20,128 nt of DNA from Cyclobacteriaceae bacterium (GTDB taxonomy: Bacteria > Bacteroidota > Bacteroidia > Cytophagales > Cyclobacteriaceae), in NCBI GenBank assembly GCA_030589835.1, contig JAUUZS010000009.1:1-20128 (forward strand), read 5' to 3'. Positions 1-6,960 of the stretch are shown piece after piece. Within the stretch, counting starts at the first letter, position 1, and every line of letters starts with the position of its first letter. Made by a program: the position numbers and the translations under genes. Under the pieces are notes generated by a model. The model saw only the letters and a list, made by a program, of their open reading frames with translations. It was not told the DNA's origin and ran no database searches.

Positions 1-54
1 AAACTTATTTTGGAGGAGTGAGGCGTTACAATATCAGCCCGGAGCACACTACAA

Positions 55-396
55 TTATTTTTTATTTTCTGAATTCCGCATATCCTTCACCAATTTTTCG
101 CACAAGGCATGAATTTGATGTGTCATTTCTTCATCTCCGGTTGATCGTTTGATGCTGTCGCCCAAACCTGCCAAGCTTTCGATGTAAAATTTTTTCATTT
201 CATCAATAGGCATGTCTTTGGCCCAAAGATCAATTCTAAGCGATTGCTTTTCTGCATGGTCCCATAAGGAAATGCTTACTGCTTTCGTTTCTTTTGGAGT
301 TTTCCCCTGAGGATTATCGGTGGCGCTCCAATCTATTTTTATAGGTACATTATCCTTGTCAAGTTCTACGTCGAAGGTTATTTTTGATTTGCTCAT
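55..396 (-). CDS. gldC: Gliding motility-associated protein GldC
   Basis: This 113-residue protein has the length and sequence pattern of the GldC family: an N-terminal beta-rich stretch with VELDKDNVPIKIDW, then a central S(I/V)xLWD...RIDLWAKDMPIDEMKKF block and a helical C-terminus. There is no signal peptide or membrane segment, so it should be cytoplasmic. GldC is known in Flavobacterium johnsoniae as one of the proteins supporting gliding on surfaces, but its biochemical role is unclear and homologues also occur in Bacteroidota not known to glide. The ATG lies 5 nt after the ribF stop, so it is probably the last gene of the ftsX-to-gldC transcript. The first 54 nt of the window, downstream of it, contain no recognisable terminator. 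The family call is good; actual gliding in this organism is not shown. Confidence 0.85.
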   Translation of the reverse strand: MSKSKITFDVELDKDNVPIKIDWSATDNPQGKTPKETKAVSISLWDHAEKQSLRIDLWAKDMPIDEMKKFYIESLAGLGDSIKRSTGDEEMTHQIHALCEKLVKDMRNSENKK

Positions 397-401
397 TGGT
401 A

Positions 402-1331
402 TTATTGGTTTTTAAGTATTTGCAGGGCTTTAATTTTGTCGTTTTGCAACTGAGATTTTAATGCCTCTAAATTTTTGAATTTTATCTCTGATCTTATACC
501 ATAAAAAAACTCAACAGCGATTTCTTTTCCATAGATATCCTGGTCAAAGTCGAAAATATTTACTTCTACCCGCTTTTGTGTGCCCCCCAGGGTAGGCCGG
601 AATCCGATATTTAGCATACCCTTGTATGAGGTTTTTCCTATCAGGACTTTTACAGCATAGATGCCTTCAGCGGGGATTAATTTATGTTTGAATTTTACTT
701 CAATATTTGCCGTCGGAAAATCCAGTGTCCTTCCGATTTTATCCCCTTCAATAACCATACCTTTCAGGCTGTATGGCCTCCCCAGGTATTCATTAACGAG
801 TTCCACATGGCCTTCAAAAAGGGCCTTTCTTATTTTTGTGGAGCTGACAGCTTTATTTTCGACCATTTGTTTAGGAATTTCCTCCACTTCAAAACCGAAA
901 ATAGGGCCATCTTTTTTCAACTCTTCAAAACTGCCGGAACGATTCTTGCCAAATTTATGATCGTAACCTATTACGAGTTTTTTTGTACCTATTTTATCAA
1001 CAATAATATTCTTAATGAATGCTTCGGAAGACAGGTTGGCAAATTCCCTGGTAAATGGAATAATGACCAGATGGTCTACATGATGTTGACTTAACAAGTC
1101 AGCCTTTTCTTCAATGGAGGAGAGTAGATGTAATTCCTGATCTGGGAATAAAACAAGTCGGGGATGAGGCCAATAGGTTAAAAGAACAGATTCTCCACCA
1201 TTTTTCTTTGTAATTTCCCTAAGGCGCTGAAGGATTTTCTGATGACCAAAATGTACCCCATCAAACGTTCCGCTAGTTACGATGGCAAAATCCAGTTTTT
1301 TAAATTCATCCAATCCCTTGTAAACCTTCAT
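402..1331 (-). CDS. ribF: Bifunctional riboflavin kinase / FAD synthetase RibF
   Basis: The 309-residue protein has both catalytic halves of RibF. The N-terminal nucleotidyltransferase (FAD synthetase) half carries GTFDGVHFGHQ at residues 21-31, including the HxGH nucleotide-binding motif, then IGYDHKFGKNRSG at 121-133 and VSSTKIRKAL at 162-171. The C-terminal riboflavin kinase half carries GRTLDFPTANI at 200-210, with the PTAN metal/ATP motif at 206-209. It converts riboflavin to FMN and then FAD in the cytoplasm. Length is normal for the family. Its ATG overlaps the truB stop by 4 nt (ATGA), suggesting translational coupling. The product supplies flavins to general metabolism and has no obvious functional link to its neighbours. 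Confidence 0.97.
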   Translation of the reverse strand: MKVYKGLDEFKKLDFAIVTSGTFDGVHFGHQKILQRLREITKKNGGESVLLTYWPHPRLVLFPDQELHLLSSIEEKADLLSQHHVDHLVIIPFTREFANLSSEAFIKNIIVDKIGTKKLVIGYDHKFGKNRSGSFEELKKDGPIFGFEVEEIPKQMVENKAVSSTKIRKALFEGHVELVNEYLGRPYSLKGMVIEGDKIGRTLDFPTANIEVKFKHKLIPAEGIYAVKVLIGKTSYKGMLNIGFRPTLGGTQKRVEVNIFDFDQDIYGKEIAVEFFYGIRSEIKFKNLEALKSQLQNDKIKALQILKNQ

Positions 1332-2011
1332 GAATTTAAAATGTCAAATTCCTTCTTGAATTCATCAATTGATTGAGCATCTTCAATTTTGAAATTTCCT
1401 ATCCTGGTTCTTTCCAGAGCTGACATATATGCGCCAACTCCAAGGGACTCTCCAAAATCCCGCACCAGGCTTCTCACATAAAAACCTTTTGAGCACACAA
1501 TCCTGAATCGTACCTCCGGAAAATGTATTGCAGTAACCTCAAATTCCTTTAGCTCTACCGGTCTGGGGTCAATTATTACTTTTTCACCTTTCCTGGCTTT
1601 CTTATACAGAGGTTCTCCTCCTTTTTTTATTGCAGAATAAATTGGTGGTACCTGCATTATGTTCCCAATAAATTTTTTTGTCAGATCTATAACCTGTTTT
1701 TCCTCGATATGGTCAATAGGAATGTCACTATCGAATTCAGTTTCCAGATCAATTGAAGGGGTTGTTTTTCCCAGCACCATGGCTCCGGTATATTCCTTTT
1801 CCAGACCCATAAATTGATTTATTTGCTTTGTCATTTTTCCGGCGCAAACAATCAATAATCCAGTCGCCAAAGGATCCAGGGTTCCGGCATGGCCTACCTT
1901 TTTGATCTTTAGTAGACCACGAAGTTTTTTTACGACGTCAAAAGATGTCCAACGTAATTCCTTATTAATTAGAATTAATCTTCCATCTTGATTGGGAGAA
2001 AGCTCACTCAT
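1328..2011 (-). CDS. truB: tRNA pseudouridine(55) synthase TruB
   Basis: The enzyme isomerises uridine 55 in the T-loop of most tRNAs to pseudouridine. The signature is [15 protein letters not shown] beginning near residue 39; D46 is the expected catalytic aspartate. The later motifs [22 protein letters not shown] and [16 protein letters not shown] also match the family. At 227 residues it has the compact form found in Bacteroidota, with little or nothing of the C-terminal PUA-like domain seen in longer homologues. Its ATG overlaps the uppP stop by 4 nt, and its own stop overlaps the ribF start by 4 nt, so it sits in the middle of a coupled operon. The pairing truB-ribF is widespread in bacteria. 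Confidence 0.96.
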   Translation of the reverse strand: MSELSPNQDGRLILINKELRWTSFDVVKKLRGLLKIKKVGHAGTLDPLATGLLIVCAGKMTKQINQFMGLEKEYTGAMVLGKTTPSIDLETEFDSDIPIDHIEEKQVIDLTKKFIGNIMQVPPIYSAIKKGGEPLYKKARKGEKVIIDPRPVELKEFEVTAIHFPEVRFRIVCSKGFYVRSLVRDFGESLGVGAYMSALERTRIGNFKIEDAQSIDEFKKEFDILNS

Positions 2012-2802
2012 ATAAAACTGATGATGATTGAAGCAAGACCAATGAAAAAACAGTAATAAGCAAAATAGATCAATTTCCCTCTTTTAACGATTTTAATCAT
2101 TAGAGTGCAGGCAAATAATCCCGATACAAAAGCAGCCAGAAAACCGATGATCAGCGTGGGAGTTCCTATACCTCCGGAAAGCGTAGGGGCATCTATGTAG
2201 TCTTTTACTTTTAATAAAGAAGCCCCGATGATTGGCAGCAAGACCATGATAAATGAGAATTTGGTGGCCTTTTCTTTGTCAACACCAAGAATTAGCGCCG
2301 TGGATATTGTAGAACCTGAACGTGAAATGCCTGGAAGTATAGCAATCGCCTGCGCCATACCGATAATTATCGATCTTCCGTAAGAGATGTCTTTGGTGGT
2401 ATTTTTTGCATAATATGTGATTGTCAGTAATAGGCCAGTCACGATCAGCATGGAACCTACAAAGAGCACATTACCAGTAAATAATGCTTCAATCTTATCT
2501 TCAAACAACACACCAACTACGCCCACAGGAATCATGGACAGTATGATCTTCATCGAATAATGAAGGGGTTCATTAATTTTAAATTCAAGAAGCCCTTTGA
2601 ATATTTCAGCAATCTCTTTTCTGAATACAATGATAGTACTCAGTGCGGTAGCGGCATGTACAACGATAGAAAAAAGGAGGTTATCGGTAGTATTGATATT
2701 TAGTATCGCCTTTCCAAGCTCAATATGACCCGAACTGCTTACCGGCAAAAATTCAGTCAATCCTTGTACAATCCCAAGGATAAATGCTTCAATTATACTC
2801 AT
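2008..2802 (-). CDS. uppP: Undecaprenyl-diphosphate phosphatase UppP (BacA family)
   Basis: This inner-membrane enzyme removes a phosphate from undecaprenyl diphosphate, recycling the lipid carrier for peptidoglycan and O-antigen synthesis; the family is linked to bacitracin tolerance. The two family signatures are present: IVQGLTEFLPVSSSGH at residues 11-26, with the conserved glutamate E17, and AIAILPGISRSGST near residue 155, with the conserved serine/arginine motif. About eight hydrophobic segments span the 264 residues, as expected. The ATG lies 3 nt after the stop of the small DUF3098 gene, and the stop overlaps truB. Its place next to ftsX suggests a shared envelope-growth context (inference). 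Confidence 0.96.
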   Translation of the reverse strand: MSIIEAFILGIVQGLTEFLPVSSSGHIELGKAILNINTTDNLLFSIVVHAATALSTIIVFRKEIAEIFKGLLEFKINEPLHYSMKIILSMIPVGVVGVLFEDKIEALFTGNVLFVGSMLIVTGLLLTITYYAKNTTKDISYGRSIIIGMAQAIAILPGISRSGSTISTALILGVDKEKATKFSFIMVLLPIIGASLLKVKDYIDAPTLSGGIGTPTLIIGFLAAFVSGLFACTLMIKIVKRGKLIYFAYYCFFIGLASIIISFI

Positions 2803-2805
2803 ATT

Positions 2806-3015
2806 CTACTTCTTGCTTTTGTAGAATATGGCAAAAAATTCTATGATAAAGCCAAGCATCACAATGATAGGCCCCAGGGTAATGCCCAGAAAGCCAAATC
2901 CGTAATCTTCCTTATCGAGTGTCATGATATAAAAACCTATTATTAATGCTGCTATGCCAGCAAGCATGATTATATAATTGGTTTTTTTGAAAGCTAATTT
3001 TTCTTTATTACTCAT
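2806..3015 (-). CDS. DUF3098 small two-helix membrane protein
   Basis: This 69-residue protein has a short charged N-terminus (KEKLAFKKTNY), two hydrophobic helices at about residues 14-32 and 42-64, and a basic tail (KSKK). The pattern matches DUF3098, a small inner-membrane family of unknown function found in Bacteroidota, characteristically between ftsX and uppP as here. It lies 2 nt after the ftsX stop and 3 nt before the uppP start, so it is almost certainly co-expressed with both. A part in cell division or lipid-carrier metabolism is a guess from position only. No catalytic residues are recognisable. Confidence 0.85.
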   Translation of the reverse strand: MSNKEKLAFKKTNYIIMLAGIAALIIGFYIMTLDKEDYGFGFLGITLGPIIVMLGFIIEFFAIFYKSKK

Positions 3016-3017
3016 AA

Positions 3018-3902
3018 TTAATATAATTCATCCAAAGACATTTTCAGATACTTTTTTACTGCCTTATAGGTACTAATCATTCCGATTGCCATTCCTAAGA
3101 CTAATATAAATGCTAAAAGCATCATGAACTCATTTATGGATTGGAGTTGTTTCAATTCTTCAATTACACTATTGGCATAACTTATCAAACCAAATAACAG
3201 AAGTGCGGCAATTAGTCCTGATAAAAGACCTTGGAAGGCAGCTCTTTTTATAAATGGTGAAATGATAAATCCTGCTTTGGCGCCAACCAATTGCATACTC
3301 CTGATTAGAAACCTCTGTGAAAATAAAGCTAATTTAATGGTGTTGTTGATCAGAATAACAATCGTTATTAACAGTATGATCGTAAAGCCTATTAATGCCA
3401 AACTTATCTTGGCGATGTTTTTATTGATTGATTGTACCAAGTTCTGAACATATACTATTTCAAATACCGAATCCACTTTGCTCAATTCAGTTTTTATGTT
3501 TTTAAGGCTATCTATTTGCTGATACGAAGGATGAACCTTAATTGTAAAGGCATCGCGTAGTGGATTATCACCTAAAAATTCAATAAAATCCTCTCCTGTG
3601 CTTTCAATAAACATTTTAGCGGCCTCCTCTTTCGAAATAAATTCTACTAAGGCTTTATTTCCGGCTTTTGCGACGTATTTTTTTTGGGAAAGAAGTTTGT
3701 TTAACCTGATTTTATCATTTTCTGTCACAAACTTATTGAGATACACCTGAATGGTGATGTTTTCCCGAATGACATCTTTCATTTTATTTGAATGCAAAAT
3801 AAGCAAACCAAAAAGACCAATCACAAAAAGTGCAAGTGTAACGCTGAATACAACGCTTACGTAAGGAAAACTACCTAGTTTTTTTTTCTTTTTGTGCTTC
3901 AA
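3018..3902 (-). CDS. ftsX: Cell-division ABC-transporter-like permease FtsX
   Basis: The 294-residue protein has the FtsX layout: a basic cytoplasmic N-terminus (MKHKKKKKLG), a first membrane helix at about residues 16-37, an extracytoplasmic domain to about residue 165, then three more helices near 168-192, 220-245 and 258-282. The FtsX extracytoplasmic pattern IxVYLN...L.........V...FISKEEAAKMF is visible, as are INPLRDAF-like residues (DNPLRDAFTIKV). FtsX works with the ATPase FtsE to activate cell-wall hydrolases at the septum; no ftsE is in this window. The start codon is TTG: an in-frame TAG lies only four codons upstream (TAG TAC CCA TTG), and the next ATG, codon 41, would delete the first membrane helix. 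It is the first gene of the six-gene run. Confidence 0.93.
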   Translation of the reverse strand: MKHKKKKKLGSFPYVSVVFSVTLALFVIGLFGLLILHSNKMKDVIRENITIQVYLNKFVTENDKIRLNKLLSQKKYVAKAGNKALVEFISKEEAAKMFIESTGEDFIEFLGDNPLRDAFTIKVHPSYQQIDSLKNIKTELSKVDSVFEIVYVQNLVQSINKNIAKISLALIGFTIILLITIVILINNTIKLALFSQRFLIRSMQLVGAKAGFIISPFIKRAAFQGLLSGLIAALLLFGLISYANSVIEELKQLQSINEFMMLLAFILVLGMAIGMISTYKAVKKYLKMSLDELY

Positions 3903-3929
3903 TGGGTACTATATCATTTGTTGCTTGCG

Positions 3930-3937
3930 CAAAGCTA
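3930..3937 (-). promoter_or_regulatory. Candidate -7 element of the ftsX operon promoter
   Basis: Read on the minus strand this is TAGCTTTG, a full match to the Bacteroidota -7 consensus TAnnTTTG. It lies about 28 nt before the ftsX TTG start, which would leave a leader of roughly 20 nt. No TTG is found 17-20 nt upstream, so the -33 half is missing and the call rests on the -7 element and its position. Confidence 0.4.
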
Positions 3938-4046
3938 ATAATAAAATGGAAATGGATTTGGAATGAGTGAAATTTAAATTAAATAAAATGAGAAAACGAT
4001 ATGACAATAAATAGAATTGGTGAACACTTTTCTGGCCATGAATAAC

Positions 4047-4080
4047 AAAAAAAAAGCCCCGGATGCGGGGCTTTTTTCGT
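4047..4080 (-). terminator. Rho-independent terminator after the sigma/anti-sigma operon
   Basis: AAAAAAGCCCC (4050-4060) pairs perfectly with GGGGCTTTTTT (4067-4077) around a 6-nt loop. A/T runs flank both sides, so the structure can end transcription in either direction. On the minus strand it lies 14 nt past the stop of the anti-sigma gene and ends that transcript before the ftsX promoter region. No plus-strand gene leads into it. Confidence 0.9.
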
Positions 4081-4093
4081 TTTGATATATTGT

Positions 4094-4999
4094 TTAATTA
4101 TTCTTGTTCAATCGAATAATTTTTAATTCGCTTACAAGACTGTCGTTTTCTATTTTTTGAAGAGGAGCAGGCTTTATTTGTTCTGCAGATAGCTTATAGA
4201 AGCTGTCGTTATAAAACAGGAAATACGATTTTCCTTTAGCCATATTCAATTCAATAATTTCATACGGCTGATCATTAAAATTCCCCAGTAGATAAAGTTT
4301 GTTCTCAAAGAATTTGTAATGAAATTTATTCCTCTTGTCCTTTACAGTCGCAACTTCAACAGCACTTTCGATATTTTCCTTTATCTTCTCAAGGGTGTTG
4401 ATTTGACTTTCGGTATATATCTCCTTTGTTTCGAAGGACGCATCATTAAATGACTCTACAACATCAGGCTGTATCACATTGGGCTTAATGATCTTTGCTT
4501 CGACCTTAGCGTCTGTATTTTTGGCAACAGGTTCAGATTTTAGTTTTTCCTGCTCAAGAGTCTTTTTGGTTTTATTGTCATCATCATCATCATCAAGTAT
4601 TGGTGTAATTGCTTTAGGGATGGCAGGAATTGTGTTTTCTTCAGCCTGGGTAATGTGAAGCTTTTCAAGATTTATTAAAGATCCTTCAGGTTGGATATTG
4701 CTATCGAAAGAGAAATATGCCCCAACTCCAATACCTACAGAAACCGACGCAATGGCAATGGCTTTGAATCCAATCGTTTGAAAAATTGGTGTATGGATCG
4801 GGATATTATTTAACCTGCTTTTCAACTCAACCCTTCGTATACTTTTTATTCCTTCAACGAGGTCATTTTGAAAATTATACTCCTCACGAAGCTCGGAATC
4901 ATGATGCAGTTTGTTTTCAAAATCCAATTGCTCAGTTTTGTTTAACTCGTTTTCGAGATAACTGTTTACAAACTCCTCATTGTTCATATTTTTATTCAT
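4094..4999 (-). CDS. Probable membrane-anchored anti-sigma factor
   Basis: The 301-residue protein lies 6 nt downstream of an ECF sigma gene. The N-terminal ~70 residues are polar and helical, with an EEFVNSYLENELN...LDFENKL...SELREEY pattern common in Bacteroidota anti-sigma factors. A single membrane helix follows at about residues 77-98, then a periplasmic part of about 200 residues. The helix and gene order suggest it binds the sigma factor in the cytoplasm and senses something outside (inference). There is no HxxxCxxC zinc motif. A run of six Asp (136-141) is encoded by an in-frame trinucleotide repeat at 4578-4595, in a low-complexity K/E/D/P linker to about residue 200. The C-terminal ~90 residues look folded (FHYKFFENKLYLLGNF...) but I do not recognise the domain. 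A second ATG at codon 5 is an alternative start. Confidence 0.7.
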   Translation of the reverse strand: MNKNMNNEEFVNSYLENELNKTEQLDFENKLHHDSELREEYNFQNDLVEGIKSIRRVELKSRLNNIPIHTPIFQTIGFKAIAIASVSVGIGVGAYFSFDSNIQPEGSLINLEKLHITQAEENTIPAIPKAITPILDDDDDDNKTKKTLEQEKLKSEPVAKNTDAKVEAKIIKPNVIQPDVVESFNDASFETKEIYTESQINTLEKIKENIESAVEVATVKDKRNKFHYKFFENKLYLLGNFNDQPYEIIELNMAKGKSYFLFYNDSFYKLSAEQIKPAPLQKIENDSLVSELKIIRLNKNN

Positions 5000-5005
5000 C
5001 GCTTA

Positions 5006-5545
5006 CTAATCTAAAAAGTCGCTTTTTGAATATTTCGATTTAACCAACTGATATAACTTTTGCTTGCATTTATATTTTTTAGTTTTAGCTGTGTCTGTAT
5101 TTGCGTAACCTAATTTTACTGCTATATCTGTCATTGACAAACCATCAAAATAATGGTAGGACAATATCTTTCTACACGTTTCTCCCATTCTGTTGATGCA
5201 ATCATGAATGATTTTTGCTTTTTCTTCCTGTTCATGATCGGAATACTCGGCCCCATCTTTCTGGTCATGTACCAATCTGCTTTTTCTTTCAAGCTCCTTT
5301 CTCCAAAGATTTAAACAGATACTATATAAAAAGGTACTGATTTTTGAAGTAAGAACTAAATTTCCGCTTATGGCCTTTTGCCAAAATACGATTAGCGCAT
5401 CCTGATAAATATCCTTAGCCTCCTGTTCAGTACCATTGTTTTTCATGACCAAATTGGTCATCATACGATAATACTTTTTATACAAGAAGTCAAGAGCATT
5501 TTCATCGCCTTTTGAAATTTTATCCAAAACTTCACTGTCCTTCAT
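5006..5545 (-). CDS. ECF-type RNA polymerase sigma factor
   Basis: The 179-residue protein has the two-domain sigma layout. Region 2 covers about residues 15-90: ALDFLYKKYYRMM, then AKDIYQDALIVFWQKA, which recognises the -10 element and binds core polymerase. Region 4 covers about 115-170: CRKILSYHYFDGLSMTDIAVKLGY and a basic segment (KTKKYKCKQKL), forming the helix-turn-helix for the -35 element. It should redirect RNA polymerase to a stress or envelope regulon, held inactive by the downstream anti-sigma protein. The regulon cannot be told from sequence. It is probably the first gene of a two-gene operon; a 13-bp direct repeat lies 64-95 nt upstream. The family is clear, the subgroup not assigned. 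Confidence 0.9.
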   Translation of the reverse strand: MKDSEVLDKISKGDENALDFLYKKYYRMMTNLVMKNNGTEQEAKDIYQDALIVFWQKAISGNLVLTSKISTFLYSICLNLWRKELERKSRLVHDQKDGAEYSDHEQEEKAKIIHDCINRMGETCRKILSYHYFDGLSMTDIAVKLGYANTDTAKTKKYKCKQKLYQLVKSKYSKSDFLD

Positions 5546-5608
5546 TTTGCTCTCGGTTGTTTATACATATTAAATATTGCAGGTAACCGCATTAAGATTC
5601 TTAAAATT

Positions 5609-5640
5609 ATAAAAATTGCACCTATTAATAAAAATTGCAC
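5609..5640 (-). repeat. Tandem 13-bp direct repeat upstream of the ECF sigma gene
   Basis: On the minus strand GTGCAATTTTTAT occurs at 5628-5640 and again at 5609-5621, with a 19-bp period. Both lie between the candidate promoter element and the sigma start codon. The exact match and spacing close to two helical turns fit an operator or duplicated promoter half-site, but the core is AT-rich, so chance duplication remains possible. Confidence 0.5.
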
Positions 5641-5645
5641 GGAAA

Positions 5646-5653
5646 CAAATGTA
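5646..5653 (-). promoter_or_regulatory. Candidate -7 element for the sigma/anti-sigma operon
   Basis: The minus strand reads TACATTTG, matching TAnnTTTG, about 100 nt upstream of the sigma start codon. No TTG -33 element is visible at the usual spacing. If used, transcription would begin just before the 13-bp direct repeats and place them in the leader. Confidence 0.3.
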
Positions 5654-5860
5654 TTTAATTAGATTGATAATTTGATTTTTTTATAACATTATACCATTAT
5701 TTCATCTACAAAAGTCAAATTTAATTCTTCGGAGAAGATCATATTTTATTTAAAATGTATGCATACTTGAACGATTTTAATGGTAAGTAAACATGTATTC
5801 AGAAATATTGTTTTACTTAACCTGCTTGTTTTTAATACAACAGATTCGGAATGAAATATC

Positions 5861-5888
5861 CTACCAGGGGTTCGTCCTGGTAGTTTTT
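5861..5888 (+). terminator. Orphan Rho-independent terminator
   Basis: CTACCAGG (5861-5868) and CCTGGTAG (5876-5883) form a perfect 8-bp stem with a 7-nt loop, followed by five T at 5884-5888. The T-run is only on the plus-strand side, so it would stop rightward transcripts. The only space upstream is the intergenic region after the divergent sigma gene, so it may end a small RNA or block read-through toward the DUF2147 gene. Confidence 0.7.
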
Positions 5889-6255
5889 ATGCTATAGAAA
5901 TCGATTTTACTAGCGGTACAATGGTGAGTGGATTGACAATTATTTAATTTGAGTTGGACTAGATATTTTCGATTATATTTATTTTAACATTCAATAATTT
6001 GAGTTTTTTTGATTTTTGATTGGAATGCACATTTTTAATTTCGGATTTATTTATAGAAATGCATTTAGGTAAAAATGTTGATTTTTTATTTTAAATAAAA
6101 ATAGGATTTGAGTTGAAGGGTAAAAGATTTGTTGTAATTGTAAAAACTTAACATCTTTAAATATATATTTATGTTTTCTTAAATATTGCTGAACCAACTT
6201 CAAAACCATATTTATTTTAGATTGATAAATTATTATTAACTCAAAACCTATTATA

Positions 6256-6693
6256 ATGAAACCAAAGTATTCTATTTTTTTATTGTTAATTCTGGGAGGT
6301 ATTTTTTCAGGTAATTTATATGCACAGGCAAATCCCGATGCCGTATTGGGCATATGGTTTAATGAAGAAAAGGATGCGAAAATCAAAATCTATAAAGAGG
6401 ATGGTAAATTTTACGGTAAAATAGTGTGGCACAAAACAGGCGAAGATATCTCATACTTTGATGAGCATAATCCTGATGAGGAGTTGAAGAAAAGAAAAAA
6501 GCTGGGTCTTGTGATCCTTACTGATTTTGAATTTGATGATGGCCAATGGGAAGATGGAGATATTTATGACCCGAAGACCGGAAAAACGTATAGCTGTATT
6601 ATTAAGCTTCAAAAAGATGGAGGCCTACATGTACGTGGGTATATTGGATTTTCGCTTTTGGGCAGAACTACCTATTGGACAAAGGCTGAATAG
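6256..6693 (+). CDS. Secreted DUF2147 domain protein
   Basis: The 145-residue protein begins with a signal peptide (MKPK, a hydrophobic core at about 6-17, and a likely cleavage after the YA at residues 22-23). The mature part matches DUF2147: ILGIW-like opening (AVLGIWFNEEKDAKIKIYKE), GKFYGKIVW, KKLGLVILTDFEFDDGQWEDGDIYDPKTGKTY, and a closing RGYIGFSLLGRTTYWTKA. The family is a small beta-rich, lipocalin-like fold, exported to the periplasm or beyond; its function is not established. It appears to be a single-gene unit: a large gap lies upstream, and the next feature is on the opposite strand. The ATG at 6256 is the only start that includes the signal peptide. Confidence 0.85.
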   Translation: MKPKYSIFLLLILGGIFSGNLYAQANPDAVLGIWFNEEKDAKIKIYKEDGKFYGKIVWHKTGEDISYFDEHNPDEELKKRKKLGLVILTDFEFDDGQWEDGDIYDPKTGKTYSCIIKLQKDGGLHVRGYIGFSLLGRTTYWTKAE

Positions 6694-6774
6694 TCAGCAT
6701 CGTTTGATTCTATAATAAGGGTGCCTGTAATCTTTTGTTCTGAAGATTAAATAAGGAGGTGTGTCCATCAAATC

Positions 6775-6960
6775 CTATACCGGGTTGCCATTCACATCCG
6801 ATTGGCCAACGCTTCGGGAAAATGCACCACCTACATCTTTCTTGCGCTGTATGGGTTTTCCCCTTAAGATGATTCTACTTAAACTGTCGGACAACTCGGA
6901 ACTACCAAGTTTTATAATCCAAATAAAAAAGCACTTACAATTTCCATCGTAAGTGCTTGA
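6775..6960 (-). pseudogene. Possible degenerate gene fragment beside tRNA-Val
   Basis: On the minus strand a frame of 61 codons stays open up to a TAG at 6775-6777, and its end reads like ordinary protein: ILRGKPIQRKKDVGGAFSRS, followed by VGQSDVNGNPV. It has no ATG or GTG, only a TTG near the middle, and its upstream part runs through the tRNA-Val terminator. The stretch is visibly richer in G+C than its surroundings. The plus strand is also open here for about 63 codons, so the direction is uncertain. I do not recognise the sequence. It may be the tail of a decayed gene near the tRNA 3' end, or unrelated non-coding DNA. Confidence 0.25.
6921..6957 (-). terminator. Terminator of the tRNA-Val transcript
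   Basis: AGCACTTAC (6930-6938) and GTAAGTGCT (6949-6957) form a perfect 9-bp stem. On the minus strand it is followed by a T-rich run (TTTTTTATTT, 6921-6930). It begins 12 nt beyond the 3' end of tRNA-Val, so the tRNA is probably transcribed alone. Confidence 0.85.

Larger units (their letters stand above)
5546..6255. other. 710-nt AT-rich region without a convincing gene
   Basis: This gap lies between the divergent sigma gene and the DUF2147 gene. It holds the direct repeat and promoter element described separately, an orphan plus-strand terminator at 5861-5888, three scattered copies of ATTTGAGTT (5947-5955, 5997-6005, 6106-6114), and an A/T-only inverted repeat near 6083-6101. Small open frames exist (for example 5755-5790 and 5793-5897, plus strand), but neither has a recognisable ribosome binding site and the second runs through the terminator hairpin. 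I find no TAnnTTTG promoter close to the DUF2147 start. The size and content suggest regulatory or small-RNA function rather than a missed protein. Confidence 0.6.

Noticed and set aside
684..1094. 136-codon plus-strand frame inside ribF
   Set aside because: It is antisense to a well-conserved catalytic gene and has no family resemblance or ribosome binding site.
5793..5897. 34-codon plus-strand frame with a hydrophobic product
   Set aside because: It has no ribosome binding site and passes through the terminator stem, so it is probably fortuitous; kept only as an alternative in the small-RNA finding.
6083..6101. A/T-only inverted repeat TTTTTATTT-T-AAATAAAAA
   Set aside because: No G-C pairs, unstable as a hairpin, and common by chance in AT-rich DNA.
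5947..6115. Three copies of ATTTGAGTT in the intergenic region (spacing 50 and 109 bp)
   Set aside because: Short, AT-rich and irregularly spaced; expected by chance in such sequence and not a CRISPR or iteron array.
6051..6386. 111-codon minus-strand frame overlapping the start of the DUF2147 gene
   Set aside because: Its product looks like translated AT-rich intergenic DNA plus the antisense of a signal peptide. The plus-strand DUF2147 gene explains the overlap.
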